The notes under the pieces: model-generated | The model's database searches: none | The model's input: only the letters and a program-made list of their open reading frames with translations | What the model was told of the DNA's origin: nothing | Position numbers and translations under genes: made by a program | Part shown: piece after piece, positions 35,116-44,847 of the stretch | Position numbering within the stretch: the stretch's first letter is position 1 | How the letters are laid out: each line of letters starts with the position of its first letter | Origin: Cellvibrio sp. UBA7661 | GTDB lineage: Bacteria; Pseudomonadota; Gammaproteobacteria; Pseudomonadales; Cellvibrionaceae | Assembly (NCBI GenBank): GCA_002483365.1 | Contig: DLHT01000017.1 | Location: forward strand, 293,795-357,794 | Length of the DNA stretch: 64,000 nt | Direction: 5' to 3'

Positions 35116-36714
35116 ATGACCAATTTGCAACTCTTCACCACCCTGGTGCCTATCCTCGCCGTATTTGTGCTACTGGTGCTGCTGCGCCTGCCCGCCACCC
35201 GCGCTATGCCGTTGAGTTTGGTTATTACCGCCGCCTTTGCGTTTTATGTGTGGCAGGTGCCGACGGTGCAGTTGGCGGCGTCGGTATTGGAAGGCTGGGT
35301 AATCGCCTTCACCATTTTGATGATCGTGTTTGGCGCGATTTTGCTGTTGAACACCCTTACTGCGCTGGGTGCGATCAAGGTGATTTGCGCTGGTTTTGCG
35401 CGCATATCACCGGATCATCGGGTGCAGGTCATTATCATCGCCTGGTTATTCGGTGCTTTTTTGGAAGGTGCCAGTGGTTTTGGTACACCGGCGGCTATTG
35501 GTGCGCCGTTGTTGGTGGCGCTGGGTTTTCCGCCTATGGCGGCGGTGGTTATGGCGCTCTTGGGCGATAGTGCGCCGGTCTCATTCGGGGCGATAGGCAC
35601 ACCGGTCATTGTGGGTGTTGGACAGGGTATTCCTGATATCAGTGCGGGCGAATTACAGGCGATAGCGGTAACGGCGAGCGGTATCGATCTTCTGGTCGCG
35701 AGCTTTTTACCTCTGTTGATGTTGGCGCTGCTCACCCGTTTTTTTGGTGCGAATAAATCCTGGCGCGAAGGCTTGGCGATCTGGCCGTTTGCCTTATTCA
35801 GCGGGTTGGCATTTACGCTACCGGCCTATGTGATTGCGCGCTTTTTGGGGCCGGAGTTTCCCAGTCTGTTGGGCGCGTTGGTGGGATTAGGGCTGGTGGT
35901 AAGTGTTGCCCGACGTGGTTGGTTGTTGCCCAGCACTGCCTGGCGGTTACCGGTGTTGGAAGATGCTGAAACGCGAGAGACGGTTATTCCAGCGCCCATG
36001 GGTTTGTTCGCTGCCTGGTTGCCGTATCTGGTGGTGACAGGTTTGTTGGTACTGACGCGGGTAGATGCTTTGCCGTTTAAGGCGCTGCTGCAATCTGTGT
36101 CAGTCGAGTTTGACCAACTATTAGGTAGCGCCATTTCCACGCGTATTGCGCCTTTGTATCTCCCCGGAACCTTGTTTGTGTTGGTCGCATTGGCGGTGGC
36201 GGTGTTTTATCGTTTGCCGTTTGCCGCCACAGCATTGGTTTGGCGCGAATCCCTCGGGCGTATCTGGCCCACCCTTATCGCGCTGGGCACCTCTGTACCT
36301 ATGGTGCGCATTTTCATTAATTCGGATGTGAACAGCGCCGGTCTTGCTGCTATGCCAACGGCGCTGGGTGAGTCGGCTGCAGCGACTTTTTCGTCTGGAT
36401 GGCCATTGGTAGCGCCATTTATTGGCGCGTTAGGCAGTTTTGTCGCCGGTTCATCTACCTTCTCCAACATGATGTTTGCCAGCTTGCAGCAAGACGCCGC
36501 GCTCGCCAGTGACCTGTCATCAAGGGTGATTATTGCCTTGCAAATGCTCGGTTCAAACGCGGGTAATATGATCTGTGTAATGAATGTAGTGGCAGCTGCT
36601 TCGGTGGTAAAACTGGGTGGGCGGGAAGGTGAAATTATCCGTTTCACGCTCCTGCCCGCACTGCTGTATTGCAGTGCTATCGGGTTGGTTGGCTGGTGGT
36701 TCGCGAGTGAGTAG
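35116..36714 (+). CDS. L-lactate permease family transporter
   Basis: A 532-residue inner-membrane protein with twelve or more hydrophobic segments, of the LctP/LldP family that takes up lactate or glycolate with protons. Family motifs seen: EGASGFGTPAAIGAPLLVALGF early, and FIGALGSFVAGSSTFSNMMF and LQMLGSNAGNMICVMNVVAA late. No lldD-type dehydrogenase is adjacent. A D-lactate-dehydrogenase gene lies 5 kb away on the other strand. It converges with the glucan phosphorylase gene with only 14 nt between stops and no terminator visible. Confidence 0.92.
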   Translation: MTNLQLFTTLVPILAVFVLLVLLRLPATRAMPLSLVITAAFAFYVWQVPTVQLAASVLEGWVIAFTILMIVFGAILLLNTLTALGAIKVICAGFARISPDHRVQVIIIAWLFGAFLEGASGFGTPAAIGAPLLVALGFPPMAAVVMALLGDSAPVSFGAIGTPVIVGVGQGIPDISAGELQAIAVTASGIDLLVASFLPLLMLALLTRFFGANKSWREGLAIWPFALFSGLAFTLPAYVIARFLGPEFPSLLGALVGLGLVVSVARRGWLLPSTAWRLPVLEDAETRETVIPAPMGLFAAWLPYLVVTGLLVLTRVDALPFKALLQSVSVEFDQLLGSAISTRIAPLYLPGTLFVLVALAVAVFYRLPFAATALVWRESLGRIWPTLIALGTSVPMVRIFINSDVNSAGLAAMPTALGESAAATFSSGWPLVAPFIGALGSFVAGSSTFSNMMFASLQQDAALASDLSSRVIIALQMLGSNAGNMICVMNVVAAASVVKLGGREGEIIRFTLLPALLYCSAIGLVGWWFASE

Positions 36715-36728
36715 GTGGGGTTAAAAGT

Positions 36729-39275
36729 TTAGGTTTGCCAACAAATCAGCGCATTTTCACCTGGCACCAGTGCATGTTGGTGGGTGGGTATCACCCGCAA
36801 ACTAAAGTCGCTGGAGGGGCGATCTTGTGGCAGCAGGCCGTTGTAACGGTAGGCATTGGAGATGCCGGTGCGGGCGAGGTTTAAGGCAATACGCTGCGCC
36901 GGGTGTGTACCTTTGGGGTCGGCAATAGCTTCTACGGTAAGGGTTTCAGGAGGGATTGCGCCCAAGTGGATATTGACCTCCAGTTGCCAACCGTTGCTGG
37001 TCTCGCTCAGGTTATGTTCTCCAATATGAATTTCATGCCAGTGTTGGTGCAAATGCCGTGTCCAGCCATTGAGTGTTTTGGCGAGTGCGGCTTGGTTTTC
37101 GGTCCGCGCCTGAAACTCGCTGGCGGCGGGTAAGTAATGTTGCTCCAGATACTCTTGTAACATGCGGTTGCTGCTGAAACGCGGTGTTAGTTGCGCCATG
37201 CTGGTTCGCATTTGCTGAATCCAATCCCGTGGCAGATCTTCGGTATCGCGTGTGTAAAAACGAGGAATGATGATGTCTTCCAGCAGATGATAAAGCTGCT
37301 CTGCATCGGCACCGTCTTGTGCGGAATCATGTTCCTGGCCATCGCCCAACGCCCAGCCAAATTCCGTTTGGTAAGCCTCCGCCCACCAACCATCCAGCGT
37401 GGATAAATTCAATCCGCCATTGACCAATATTTTCATACCGCTAGTGCCGCTCGCCTCCCAGGGGCGGCGTGGATTGTTGATCCACACGTCTACGCCCTGT
37501 ACCAAATGTTGGGCGAGATCAATGTCGTAATCCTCTACGAAGACTAAATGGGGTATGACCTCTGGTCGCTGTAAAAAAGCCTGCCAGTGCTGCAGTTTGG
37601 TTTTGCCAATATGATCGGCCGGATGCGCTTTGCCCGCGACGATCAACTGCACCGGGTATTTGGGATTACAGAGAATACGCGCGAGGCGATCGGGGTCATG
37701 CAGCAGTAAATCCGGGCGCTTGTATTCGGCGAAACGCCGGGCAAAACCCAGCGTAAGGATATTGGGGTCGAGCGGTAGTTCAATCGGGATTGCGCAGTTG
37801 GGTGAGCCCGGCGGGGCACTTGTTTCAGCAAGGACTTCATGTCGCCATTGGCGCGCAAAACGCTGGCGGGCGTAGTCAACCAAGCGCGCCCGACTGCTGG
37901 CGGCCATATGCCAGAGTTGTTGATCGCTCACGTCTTGCAAGGCGTTGGGGCTAATGTTTTGCAGGTCATCGCGCCAGCGTTCTTTTCCACAAGCGTTGGT
38001 CCAAATCGCATCGGCTTCGGGCGAGTCCCACGTCGGCATATGCACACCATTGGTGACATGGCTCACCGGTACATCCCGCTCTGGCCAGCGCGGAAACAGG
38101 GGTTGAAAGATTCGTTGGCTCACTCGTTGGTGCAGTTCGCTTACGCCGTTACTGCGTGCGCAGGTGCGCATGGCCAGATAGGCCATGTTGAATGGTTCAT
38201 TGGTATCTTTGGGGTCGACGCGCCCGAGTACCATAATGTCGTCCAGTGTCACGCCCATGGCCAATGCTGATTCACCGGCGTAACGGCGCAATAACTCGGC
38301 GGGGTAGCGATCAAACCCGGCGGCAACCGGTGTATGGGTGGTGAATAAGTTGCCTGCGCGTGTCGCCCAGAGCGATTCCCAAAAATTGGTGTTGTGTTTA
38401 ACGCTGAAACTCCGGATGCGTTCCAGAGTGGCGAAGGCAGCATGGCCTTCGTTTAGGTGGCAGATGTCGATATCGAGCCCGAGCGTTTCAATCAGCCGCC
38501 AGCCACCAATCCCCAGTGCAATTTCCTGTACCAACCGCAGCTCGGTGCCGCCGCCATAGAGTTTGCTGGTAATGCCCCGGTCGTGCGGTTGGTTGCAGGG
38601 ATGGTTGCTGTCGAGCAGGTAGAGTTTTACTTTGCCAACCTGTGCGACCCAAATGCGAAAACGCACCTGGCGACACAGGAACCCGGTTTCGATATCCAAC
38701 CAGCTGCCATCGCTATCGCGCAGGGGATATATGGGTAAACTGCCGGGATCGTTGTAGAGATAAGTCTCTTCTTGCCAGCCATCGCGGTTCATGCTTTGGC
38801 GAAAATAACCTTCTTGGTACAAAAGGCCAATACCCACCAGCGGCAGCCCCAGATCGCTTGCGGTTTTGAGATAGTCGCCCGCGAGCATACCCAGCCCGCC
38901 AGCATAGAGTGGCAGCGCATCGCACAGGCCAAACTCCATACTGAAGTAGGCAATGCCGCGTATTGCCGCAGCGGGTGAGTCGGGGGCATTCAGATATTTG
39001 CGTTGGTACCAGCCGGGATCAAGCAGGTAGCGTTTGCGCGCCTCGACAACTTGCTGCAGTTGCAGTAGAAAATCCGGGTCAGACGCGAGTCGTTTGAGTG
39101 TGGCACCGCTGGTCAGTTGCAGCACACTCACCGGATTGCCGGTTTGTTCCCAAACCTCGGCATTCAAGCTGCGCCAGAGTTGATCGCTGGCGTGGTTCCA
39201 GCTCCAGTGCAGGTCAGCTGCCAGATCTTCCAGTATTTTTAGTGATTCAGGCAGTAGGCGTTCAAAATTAGCCAT
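36729..39275 (-). CDS. glgP: Alpha-glucan phosphorylase (GT35)
   Basis: Breaks alpha-1,4-glucans (glycogen, maltodextrin) with phosphate to glucose-1-phosphate. The protein has 848 residues and belongs to the alpha-glucan phosphorylase subfamily with a short N-terminal domain (DLAADLHWSWNH). Seen: AYFSMEFGL, GGLGMLAGDYLKTASDLGLP, the loop THTPVAAGFDRY, and the PLP-site signature EASGTSGMK (VNGGLNLSTLDGWW follows). GGAGGGA lies 7 nt before the ATG at 39275, so the longer frame to 39332 is not used. The start overlaps the stop of the P-type ATPase gene by 8 nt, so it is the last gene of a coupled operon. Confidence 0.93.
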   Translation of the reverse strand: MANFERLLPESLKILEDLAADLHWSWNHASDQLWRSLNAEVWEQTGNPVSVLQLTSGATLKRLASDPDFLLQLQQVVEARKRYLLDPGWYQRKYLNAPDSPAAAIRGIAYFSMEFGLCDALPLYAGGLGMLAGDYLKTASDLGLPLVGIGLLYQEGYFRQSMNRDGWQEETYLYNDPGSLPIYPLRDSDGSWLDIETGFLCRQVRFRIWVAQVGKVKLYLLDSNHPCNQPHDRGITSKLYGGGTELRLVQEIALGIGGWRLIETLGLDIDICHLNEGHAAFATLERIRSFSVKHNTNFWESLWATRAGNLFTTHTPVAAGFDRYPAELLRRYAGESALAMGVTLDDIMVLGRVDPKDTNEPFNMAYLAMRTCARSNGVSELHQRVSQRIFQPLFPRWPERDVPVSHVTNGVHMPTWDSPEADAIWTNACGKERWRDDLQNISPNALQDVSDQQLWHMAASSRARLVDYARQRFARQWRHEVLAETSAPPGSPNCAIPIELPLDPNILTLGFARRFAEYKRPDLLLHDPDRLARILCNPKYPVQLIVAGKAHPADHIGKTKLQHWQAFLQRPEVIPHLVFVEDYDIDLAQHLVQGVDVWINNPRRPWEASGTSGMKILVNGGLNLSTLDGWWAEAYQTEFGWALGDGQEHDSAQDGADAEQLYHLLEDIIIPRFYTRDTEDLPRDWIQQMRTSMAQLTPRFSSNRMLQEYLEQHYLPAASEFQARTENQAALAKTLNGWTRHLHQHWHEIHIGEHNLSETSNGWQLEVNIHLGAIPPETLTVEAIADPKGTHPAQRIALNLARTGISNAYRYNGLLPQDRPSSDFSLRVIPTHQHALVPGENALICWQT

Positions 39276-42060
39276 GGGATTTCCCTCCGGAAGCGGTCTG
39301 GTTGTGAGCGCGTGTTTGCGCCCGCCGGGCAATCACTTTTTCCAGCTCTACCAGCAGCAAGATCGGGCTGGTGGCGAGCAGGATAATCAACCAGTCTTCA
39401 AGGCTGATTGCAGCGACCGCAAAAATGGTGTGGCTCAGGGGCAGGTAGGTAAACAGCAGCTGGGAGAGCGCCACCAACACTATCGCCAGTAGGCTCGGGC
39501 CCAGGCCTTGCCAATAGCGCAGGTGCCAGATTGAATCGTAAAAGGTGCGCGCAGTCAGCAGGTAAAAACATTCAAATATCACCAGCGCATTCACGGCAAT
39601 ACAGCGCGCCTGCTCAATGCTTGCCCCTTGCTCCAGCTTCCAGCGGAAGAGTGCAAATACGGTTGCGGCACCCAATCCTCCGACCAATAGAATCCGGTAC
39701 AGCAGCGCTGCCGTAATCAAACCTTGGTGGTGATGGCGCGGCGGGCGCTCCATGATGTTGGCCTCACTGCGTTCAAATACCAGCGCCAGCGCAAGGGTAA
39801 CGGCGGTGATGGTATTGACCCAGAGGATCTGCGCCGGAGTGATGGGCAGCATCCAGCCAAATAAAATGGCGAGCGTAATAATGCTCGCCTCGGCCAGATC
39901 GGTCGGCAAGATAAAGGCGATGGATTTGACGATATTGTCGTAGATGGTGCGCCCTTCGGCGACCGCCTGTTCGATGGTGGCAAAGTTGTCATCGGTCAGC
40001 ACAAAGGCGCTCGCCTCGCGCGCGGCATCTGTGCCTTTCATACCCATGGCGATGCCGATATCGGCAGTGCGCAGGGCGGGAGCATCGTTAACCCCGTCAC
40101 CGGTCATGGCAACCGTGTGGTGGCGCGCTTGTAAAGCTTCCACTAACTGCAATTTATTGGCGGGGCTGGTGCGCGCAAAAATATCCACGCTTTCAGCGAT
40201 CTGGCTGAAATCGGCGGGGCTGAGCTGATCCAGCTCGGCACCAGTCATCACCCGTGTGGCGTTGAGCCCGAGTTCCTTGCCTATGGCGGCGGCAGTGATT
40301 GGATTATCGCCAGTGATCATCATCACCCTGATACCTGCGCTGTGGCAGGCATCAATCGCGGTGATTGCCTCGGGGCGGGGTGGGTCGCTCAGGCCAGCGA
40401 GTGCCACCATCACCAAACCGTGTTGCATATCCTGATGGGTAAGCGGCTGGTTGCCGGGAAGAGGTTTGCATGCCAGCGCCAATACCCGCATGCCTTGCGC
40501 TGCCAGATCATTAAGCTGTTGCAACCAGTAGGTTTTATCCAAAGGCTCATTGCCGGATACCCCCAGCTGCCATTGGCAGAGTTCCAGCAGGCGGTCGGGT
40601 GCGCCTTTAATAGCCATGACGTGTGCGCCATTTTCCTCGCTGTAGGATACCGCCATATAGCGCTTTTCCGATTCAAAGGGCAGCGTATCTTGTCTTCGCC
40701 ACTGCTGATGCGCCTGCCCGGCAGTCAGGCCAAATTTGAGCGCCAATACATAGAGCGCGCCCTCGGTGGGGTCGCCATGCAGCTGCCAGCGATTGTTGTC
40801 GTGTGTGAGGTTGGCATCGTTACAGACCAGCGCGATACGGCAGGCGCTGGCCAATTGTTGATCATCGGTGTGAATTGAGCTGGCCAGGTGCTCACCCTTG
40901 CGGCGGAAATCCCCGCGCGGTTCATAGCCTTCGCCGCTCACCAGGTAGTGGTTGTTGGCAGTAATCAGCTGGCGTGCGGTCATCGCATTGGCAGTAAGGG
41001 TGCCGGTTTTGTCGGTGCAGATGACATCCACCGAGCCCAGCACTTCCACCGCAGGCAGGCGGCGCACCAGCGCATGTTCAGTCGCCATACGCCCCACACC
41101 CAAGGCGAGGGCGATGGTAACTATTGCGGGTAGACCTTCGGGGATGGCAGCAACCGCGATACCGATTGCCGCCTGAAACATCTGCGTCAGGGTGTAGTCG
41201 CGCACCAGAATGCCAAACGCCATGGTTGCCGCTGTTACCACCAAAATCACCAGCGTCAATTGTCGGGCGAGTTTTCCCAACTGACCCTGCAGTGGGGTTT
41301 CAGTAGTGTCTACCTCCTGCACCAACTGATGGATGGCACCAATTTGGGTTTGGCTGCCGGTGCTGATTACCAAGCCGCGCGCGGTGCCCTGTGTTACCAG
41401 CGTGCCCATGTAAGCCATATTGAGCCGCTCGGCGAGCAGTGTGTCGGCGGGTAGTACGGCTATGGTTTTTGAAATGGATTGGGATTCGCCGGTCAGCAGG
41501 GCTTCATCGCAGCGCAGCTCTTTGGCTTCAAACAGGCGCACATCAGCGGGAACGCGATCACCCGCTTGCAGCATCACTACATCACCCGGCACCAGTTGGC
41601 TGCTGTTGATACTGAGGCTCGCGCTGACACCGCTCTTGTTGCGCACCACCATACACAGGCTTTTGCTTAACGACATAATCGCGCGCAACGCGGCTTCGGC
41701 TTTACCTTCTTGCACATAACCTATGCAGGCATTGATCAGCATAACCGCGAAAATCACACCCGCATCGATCCAATGTTGCAGCAACAGGCTAATTGCCGAA
41801 CTGATTAGCAGCACGTAAATAAACAGATTATTAAATTGTTGCAACCAGCGGCGCCAAGCCGGTGTGGGGGGAGTAACGGGCAGTTGGTTATCTCCCCATT
41901 GCAGGCGTCTGGTAGCGGACTCTGCTTCAGTGAGGCCCGCAATGCTGCTGTTAAGTGCGCTAAATAATTGTTCCGGTGTTTGTGCGTGAGCGTCATCCAG
42001 CGAAGGGGGCTTTTCTAATAAAAGCGAATCGGCGCCGGTTGAATCAGTGATGTTATGCAT
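39268..42060 (-). CDS. Cation-transporting P-type ATPase (P2-like, unusual M6 site)
   Basis: A 930-residue P-type ATPase pump. Seen: the N-terminal cation-ATPase domain (TPEQLFSALN), the actuator loop (LLTGESQS), the M4 site AIPEGLPA, phosphorylated Asp350 in DKTGTLT, KGAPDRLLELC, and the hinge MTGDGVNDAPAL. It resembles calcium pumps, but the M6 motif reads LWVNTITAVTLALALVFE: the position of the ion-binding aspartate of SERCA is Ala753. The ion is therefore uncertain. AAGGA precedes the ATG at 42060. It is the middle gene of the operon with ldhA (30 nt upstream) and glgP (overlapping). Confidence 0.92.
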   Translation of the reverse strand: MHNITDSTGADSLLLEKPPSLDDAHAQTPEQLFSALNSSIAGLTEAESATRRLQWGDNQLPVTPPTPAWRRWLQQFNNLFIYVLLISSAISLLLQHWIDAGVIFAVMLINACIGYVQEGKAEAALRAIMSLSKSLCMVVRNKSGVSASLSINSSQLVPGDVVMLQAGDRVPADVRLFEAKELRCDEALLTGESQSISKTIAVLPADTLLAERLNMAYMGTLVTQGTARGLVISTGSQTQIGAIHQLVQEVDTTETPLQGQLGKLARQLTLVILVVTAATMAFGILVRDYTLTQMFQAAIGIAVAAIPEGLPAIVTIALALGVGRMATEHALVRRLPAVEVLGSVDVICTDKTGTLTANAMTARQLITANNHYLVSGEGYEPRGDFRRKGEHLASSIHTDDQQLASACRIALVCNDANLTHDNNRWQLHGDPTEGALYVLALKFGLTAGQAHQQWRRQDTLPFESEKRYMAVSYSEENGAHVMAIKGAPDRLLELCQWQLGVSGNEPLDKTYWLQQLNDLAAQGMRVLALACKPLPGNQPLTHQDMQHGLVMVALAGLSDPPRPEAITAIDACHSAGIRVMMITGDNPITAAAIGKELGLNATRVMTGAELDQLSPADFSQIAESVDIFARTSPANKLQLVEALQARHHTVAMTGDGVNDAPALRTADIGIAMGMKGTDAAREASAFVLTDDNFATIEQAVAEGRTIYDNIVKSIAFILPTDLAEASIITLAILFGWMLPITPAQILWVNTITAVTLALALVFERSEANIMERPPRHHHQGLITAALLYRILLVGGLGAATVFALFRWKLEQGASIEQARCIAVNALVIFECFYLLTARTFYDSIWHLRYWQGLGPSLLAIVLVALSQLLFTYLPLSHTIFAVAAISLEDWLIILLATSPILLLVELEKVIARRAQTRAHNQTASGGKSHG

Positions 42061-42089
42061 CGCGCTATTCCTTTGAGCCGGTGAATGAG

Positions 42090-43088
42090 TTAACTGACGA
42101 TACACATCTGCGTGAATTCTTGACGTTCAAAGTGCGTGATATTTGCGAGTGTAATATCGGCGATGGCGGTGAGCGCTTCGCGCGTAAAAAATGCCTGATG
42201 GCCGGTGATCACTACATTGGGAAACGTTAATAAGCGCGCAAACACATCGTCTTGTAACAGGCGATTGGAATTATCTTCAAAAAACAAATCACCTTCTTCT
42301 TCGTAAACATCCAAACCCAGGTAGCCAATTTTTTTGTTCTTTAATCCATCAATGACGGCACGCGTGTCAATTAATCCACCGCGCCCGGTATTGATCAGCA
42401 TCGCGCCATTTTTCATCTGCGCGATGCTATTGGTATTCAGTAGATGATGGGTTTCGCTGTTGAGTGGGCAGTGCAACGAAATAATATCGGCCTGCGGCCA
42501 GAGCTCTGCGAGTGAGCAATAATTCACGCCTGCCGACTGCAATTCAGGATTCGGTTGTGGATCATAAGCAATCACTTTGCACCCGAGTCCCAGCATAATC
42601 TTTGCTAACACCTGGCCAATTTTCCCCGTGCCGATTACGGCTACAGTTTTGTTGACCAGATCAAAGCCGAGCAAGCCATTTAATGCGTAATCATTTTCAC
42701 GCACGCGGTGATAAGCGCGATGTAAATTGCGGTTGAGCATGAGGATCAACCCCAGCGCATGTTCGGCAACCGCGTGGGGCGAATATTCCGCGACACGCGC
42801 AACGACGATGCCGAGTTTTTTTGCCGCGGCCAAATCCACCTGATTAAACCCGGCGCAGCGCAGCGCGATAAGTTTTATGCCCAGTGCGGATAATTTTTGC
42901 AGAACAGTTGTATCCAGATGGTCATTCACAAAACAACACACCGCTGTACAGCCTTGTGCAAGCAATGCGGATTGCGGGTTGAGTTGGGATTCATGAAAAA
43001 TTAATTCATGGGGCTGGGCGAGTGCGCTGTTGGCCTGCGTTAAAAATTCGTGATCGTAAGGTTTGGTGCTGAACACGGCGACTTTCAT
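42090..43088 (-). CDS. ldhA: D-lactate dehydrogenase, fermentative (2-hydroxyacid dehydrogenase)
   Basis: NADH-dependent reduction of pyruvate to D-lactate. The 332-residue length matches E. coli LdhA (329). Seen: substrate arginine in LRCAGFNQVD, Rossmann motif GTGKIGQ, NTGRGGLID, and the catalytic histidine in ITGHQAFFTREA. The stretch DVYEEEGDLFFED is typical of LdhA. GAGGGA precedes the ATG at 43088. It is the first gene of the ldhA-ATPase-glgP operon. A perfect FNR/ANR box about 120 nt upstream points to induction when oxygen falls. Confidence 0.93.
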   Translation of the reverse strand: MKVAVFSTKPYDHEFLTQANSALAQPHELIFHESQLNPQSALLAQGCTAVCCFVNDHLDTTVLQKLSALGIKLIALRCAGFNQVDLAAAKKLGIVVARVAEYSPHAVAEHALGLILMLNRNLHRAYHRVRENDYALNGLLGFDLVNKTVAVIGTGKIGQVLAKIMLGLGCKVIAYDPQPNPELQSAGVNYCSLAELWPQADIISLHCPLNSETHHLLNTNSIAQMKNGAMLINTGRGGLIDTRAVIDGLKNKKIGYLGLDVYEEEGDLFFEDNSNRLLQDDVFARLLTFPNVVITGHQAFFTREALTAIADITLANITHFERQEFTQMCIVS

Positions 43089-43190
43089 GACAATCCCTCT
43101 GGTTTGTGTCATACCTGCTGATGCATCGTTCTTTCGTTGTAAGGCTTTAGCGTTGCAAGAGTCTAGCGTTGCGGAAGTCTACGCTGAGAG

Positions 43191-43787
43191 TTATTTCGAA
43201 CCATTGATTGTGATCAACGCTTGATTCATTTCTTCGGCTAATTCTGCCAGTAATTCGCTGTAGGCTTTTGTGATTTGCGAGGCGCTTTCACCGCTGGATT
43301 TGCTCCGCACAAAACGCTGCTGGGATAAAACGGTTTTGGTGCTGTTGTCGATCAATTTCCAGCTGGCGTTAATTGTGGCTGCGCCATTGATCAGCTGCAA
43401 ATCGTAAATGTTCAGGCGCACACTCAATGCGGGTGTGACATCGCTGCGCCAGGGGAAATGCTCCACCAAGCGCGTGCTATCGCGATTCATTAAGTTGATC
43501 GCCAACACCCGCGCAATCCCTTTTTCCAAGGGTTCCCCCCAATGGTCATTGTCTGCCAGTTGTAGTCGGTTGGTATCGCGGTTGCGCACTATGTATGAGC
43601 GATCCAAATAATCGGCCAGCTCAATCGGTCCAAGTCCAATGGTTTGGGTAATTGCATCATTTTGATTTTGTGTAGGTGTGGCGCTCAGCAAATAATAGTG
43701 TTTGCGCGGTGATTGTTGGCAGCCGCTGGCAAATAGGAACAGTAAAAAAATAATAATCACATTTTTCATCCGATGATTATTTTCCAT
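43191..43787 (-). CDS. PqiC/YmbA-type outer-membrane lipoprotein of an MCE transport system
   Basis: An ABC-type transport auxiliary lipoprotein of about 198 residues. A lipoprotein signal (IIIFLLFLFASGC) is followed by HYYLLSATP, the usual YYxL start of this family, and IELADYLDRSYIVRN. Family members link MCE proteins in the periplasm to the outer membrane. Starts at 43787 (17 nt after the MCE stop) or 43769 are both possible; the longer frame to 43871 would overlap the preceding gene. It is the last gene of the mlaE-mlaF-mlaD-like operon. Confidence 0.85.
   Translation of the reverse strand: MENNHRMKNVIIIFLLFLFASGCQQSPRKHYYLLSATPTQNQNDAITQTIGLGPIELADYLDRSYIVRNRDTNRLQLADNDHWGEPLEKGIARVLAINLMNRDSTRLVEHFPWRSDVTPALSVRLNIYDLQLINGAATINASWKLIDNSTKTVLSQQRFVRSKSSGESASQITKAYSELLAELAEEMNQALITINGSK
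43204..43217 (-). promoter_or_regulatory. Perfect FNR/ANR box upstream of ldhA
   Basis: TTGATTGTGATCAA matches the FNR/ANR consensus (TTGAT, four bases, ATCAA) at all ten fixed positions. Its centre is about 122 nt before the ldhA ATG. If the box were at -41.5, a TAGACT -10-like hexamer would fall at about the right place (near 43178). The box lies inside the last codons of the upstream lipoprotein gene, so chance is possible but unlikely. Confidence 0.75.
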
Positions 43788-43803
43788 TTTAAGGTTGCTC
43801 ACG

Positions 43804-44793
43804 TTATTCCTCCTCGGGAAGCGATTTTTTGCCGCGCAGCAGGGCTTCAGGTTGTTGCTCCAGTGTTTCACTTAAATTGCGAAACGCATTGACAGAGCGG
43901 CTGATATCTTCCAGCGTTGTGGTCAATTGGTTCACTAAAGGTGCATCTTCTGAAAAACTTTGGGTAATGCCTTCTGCAGCTTTGTTGAACTGGGTCAGAC
44001 TTTTTTGCAGCTCTATCAGGCTGGTGTTGATATTGCCTGCGAGCTCCGGTGTTTGTTGGTTAAGCGTTACCAGTAATTGATTTAACTCAGTGTTGGTGCG
44101 ATTCAGGTTTTTGCCCAGAATGGCGATTTCCTGATTCAAGGTGTTGGATGTAAGCGCAACGGAATCGGCTGCGGTTTTGACACTGCCGAGCGTCTGCTCA
44201 ATTGCACCGCTTGTGGCTATCTTGTTGATATTGACTGCGAGTTTGTCCAAATTATCAATCAAGCCTTTGATATTCATTTCCTGCAGGTTTTTGGAGATCG
44301 CCTCAAATGCAGTGGATGCCGTGGGGATCTCTAAATAACTATCTTGCAGGTTGTAGAGTTTGGGGGTGGTGCCGGGAAAGAAATCCAACTCAACATATAA
44401 GAGCCCGGTTAAAAAACTTTGATAATTTAATTGCGCACGCAAACCTTTGTTGATGGCATCCTCGAAAAACTCCCGATCCACAGTGATACCTTTTCGGCTA
44501 ATGCGCTGCAGTGCCAAATCGGCCGTGACAATAGCGGCAATATTTTGTTTTTGGCCATCGGTGTCATCGCTGGGAAAATTAATTTGGATATCGGTGATTT
44601 CGCCCAGTACTACGCCTTTTAATTTGATGGGTGCGCCAACTTGCAAGCCTTGTACGGACGCTTCAAAGTACATCACCACGCGCTCTTTGTGTGAAAAGAG
44701 TTGGCCGCCGGAAAAAAATAACATGGCGATAAACACCAATAAAATGGCACCGACAATAAATGCACCTATGGCAAAGGATTTTTGTTGGCTCAT
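43804..44793 (-). CDS. MlaD/PqiB-family MCE protein
   Basis: A 329-residue periplasmic lipid-binding protein anchored by one N-terminal helix (about 9-30). The MCE domain follows at about 38-118 (VVMYFEASVQGLQVGAPIKLKGVVLGEI). The rest is a long helical region with low hydrophobicity (about 150-310), expected to form the needle or tunnel seen in larger MCE proteins. It works with the adjacent permease, ATPase and lipoprotein to move phospholipids between membranes. The C-terminus is rich in charged residues. Confidence 0.92.
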   Translation of the reverse strand: MSQQKSFAIGAFIVGAILLVFIAMLFFSGGQLFSHKERVVMYFEASVQGLQVGAPIKLKGVVLGEITDIQINFPSDDTDGQKQNIAAIVTADLALQRISRKGITVDREFFEDAINKGLRAQLNYQSFLTGLLYVELDFFPGTTPKLYNLQDSYLEIPTASTAFEAISKNLQEMNIKGLIDNLDKLAVNINKIATSGAIEQTLGSVKTAADSVALTSNTLNQEIAILGKNLNRTNTELNQLLVTLNQQTPELAGNINTSLIELQKSLTQFNKAAEGITQSFSEDAPLVNQLTTTLEDISRSVNAFRNLSETLEQQPEALLRGKKSLPEEE

Positions 44794-44847
44794 GTTGCTC
44801 CAGTGATGCGTTAATGGATTCCCGCTGCGGAAATCCAGATGTTTTCA

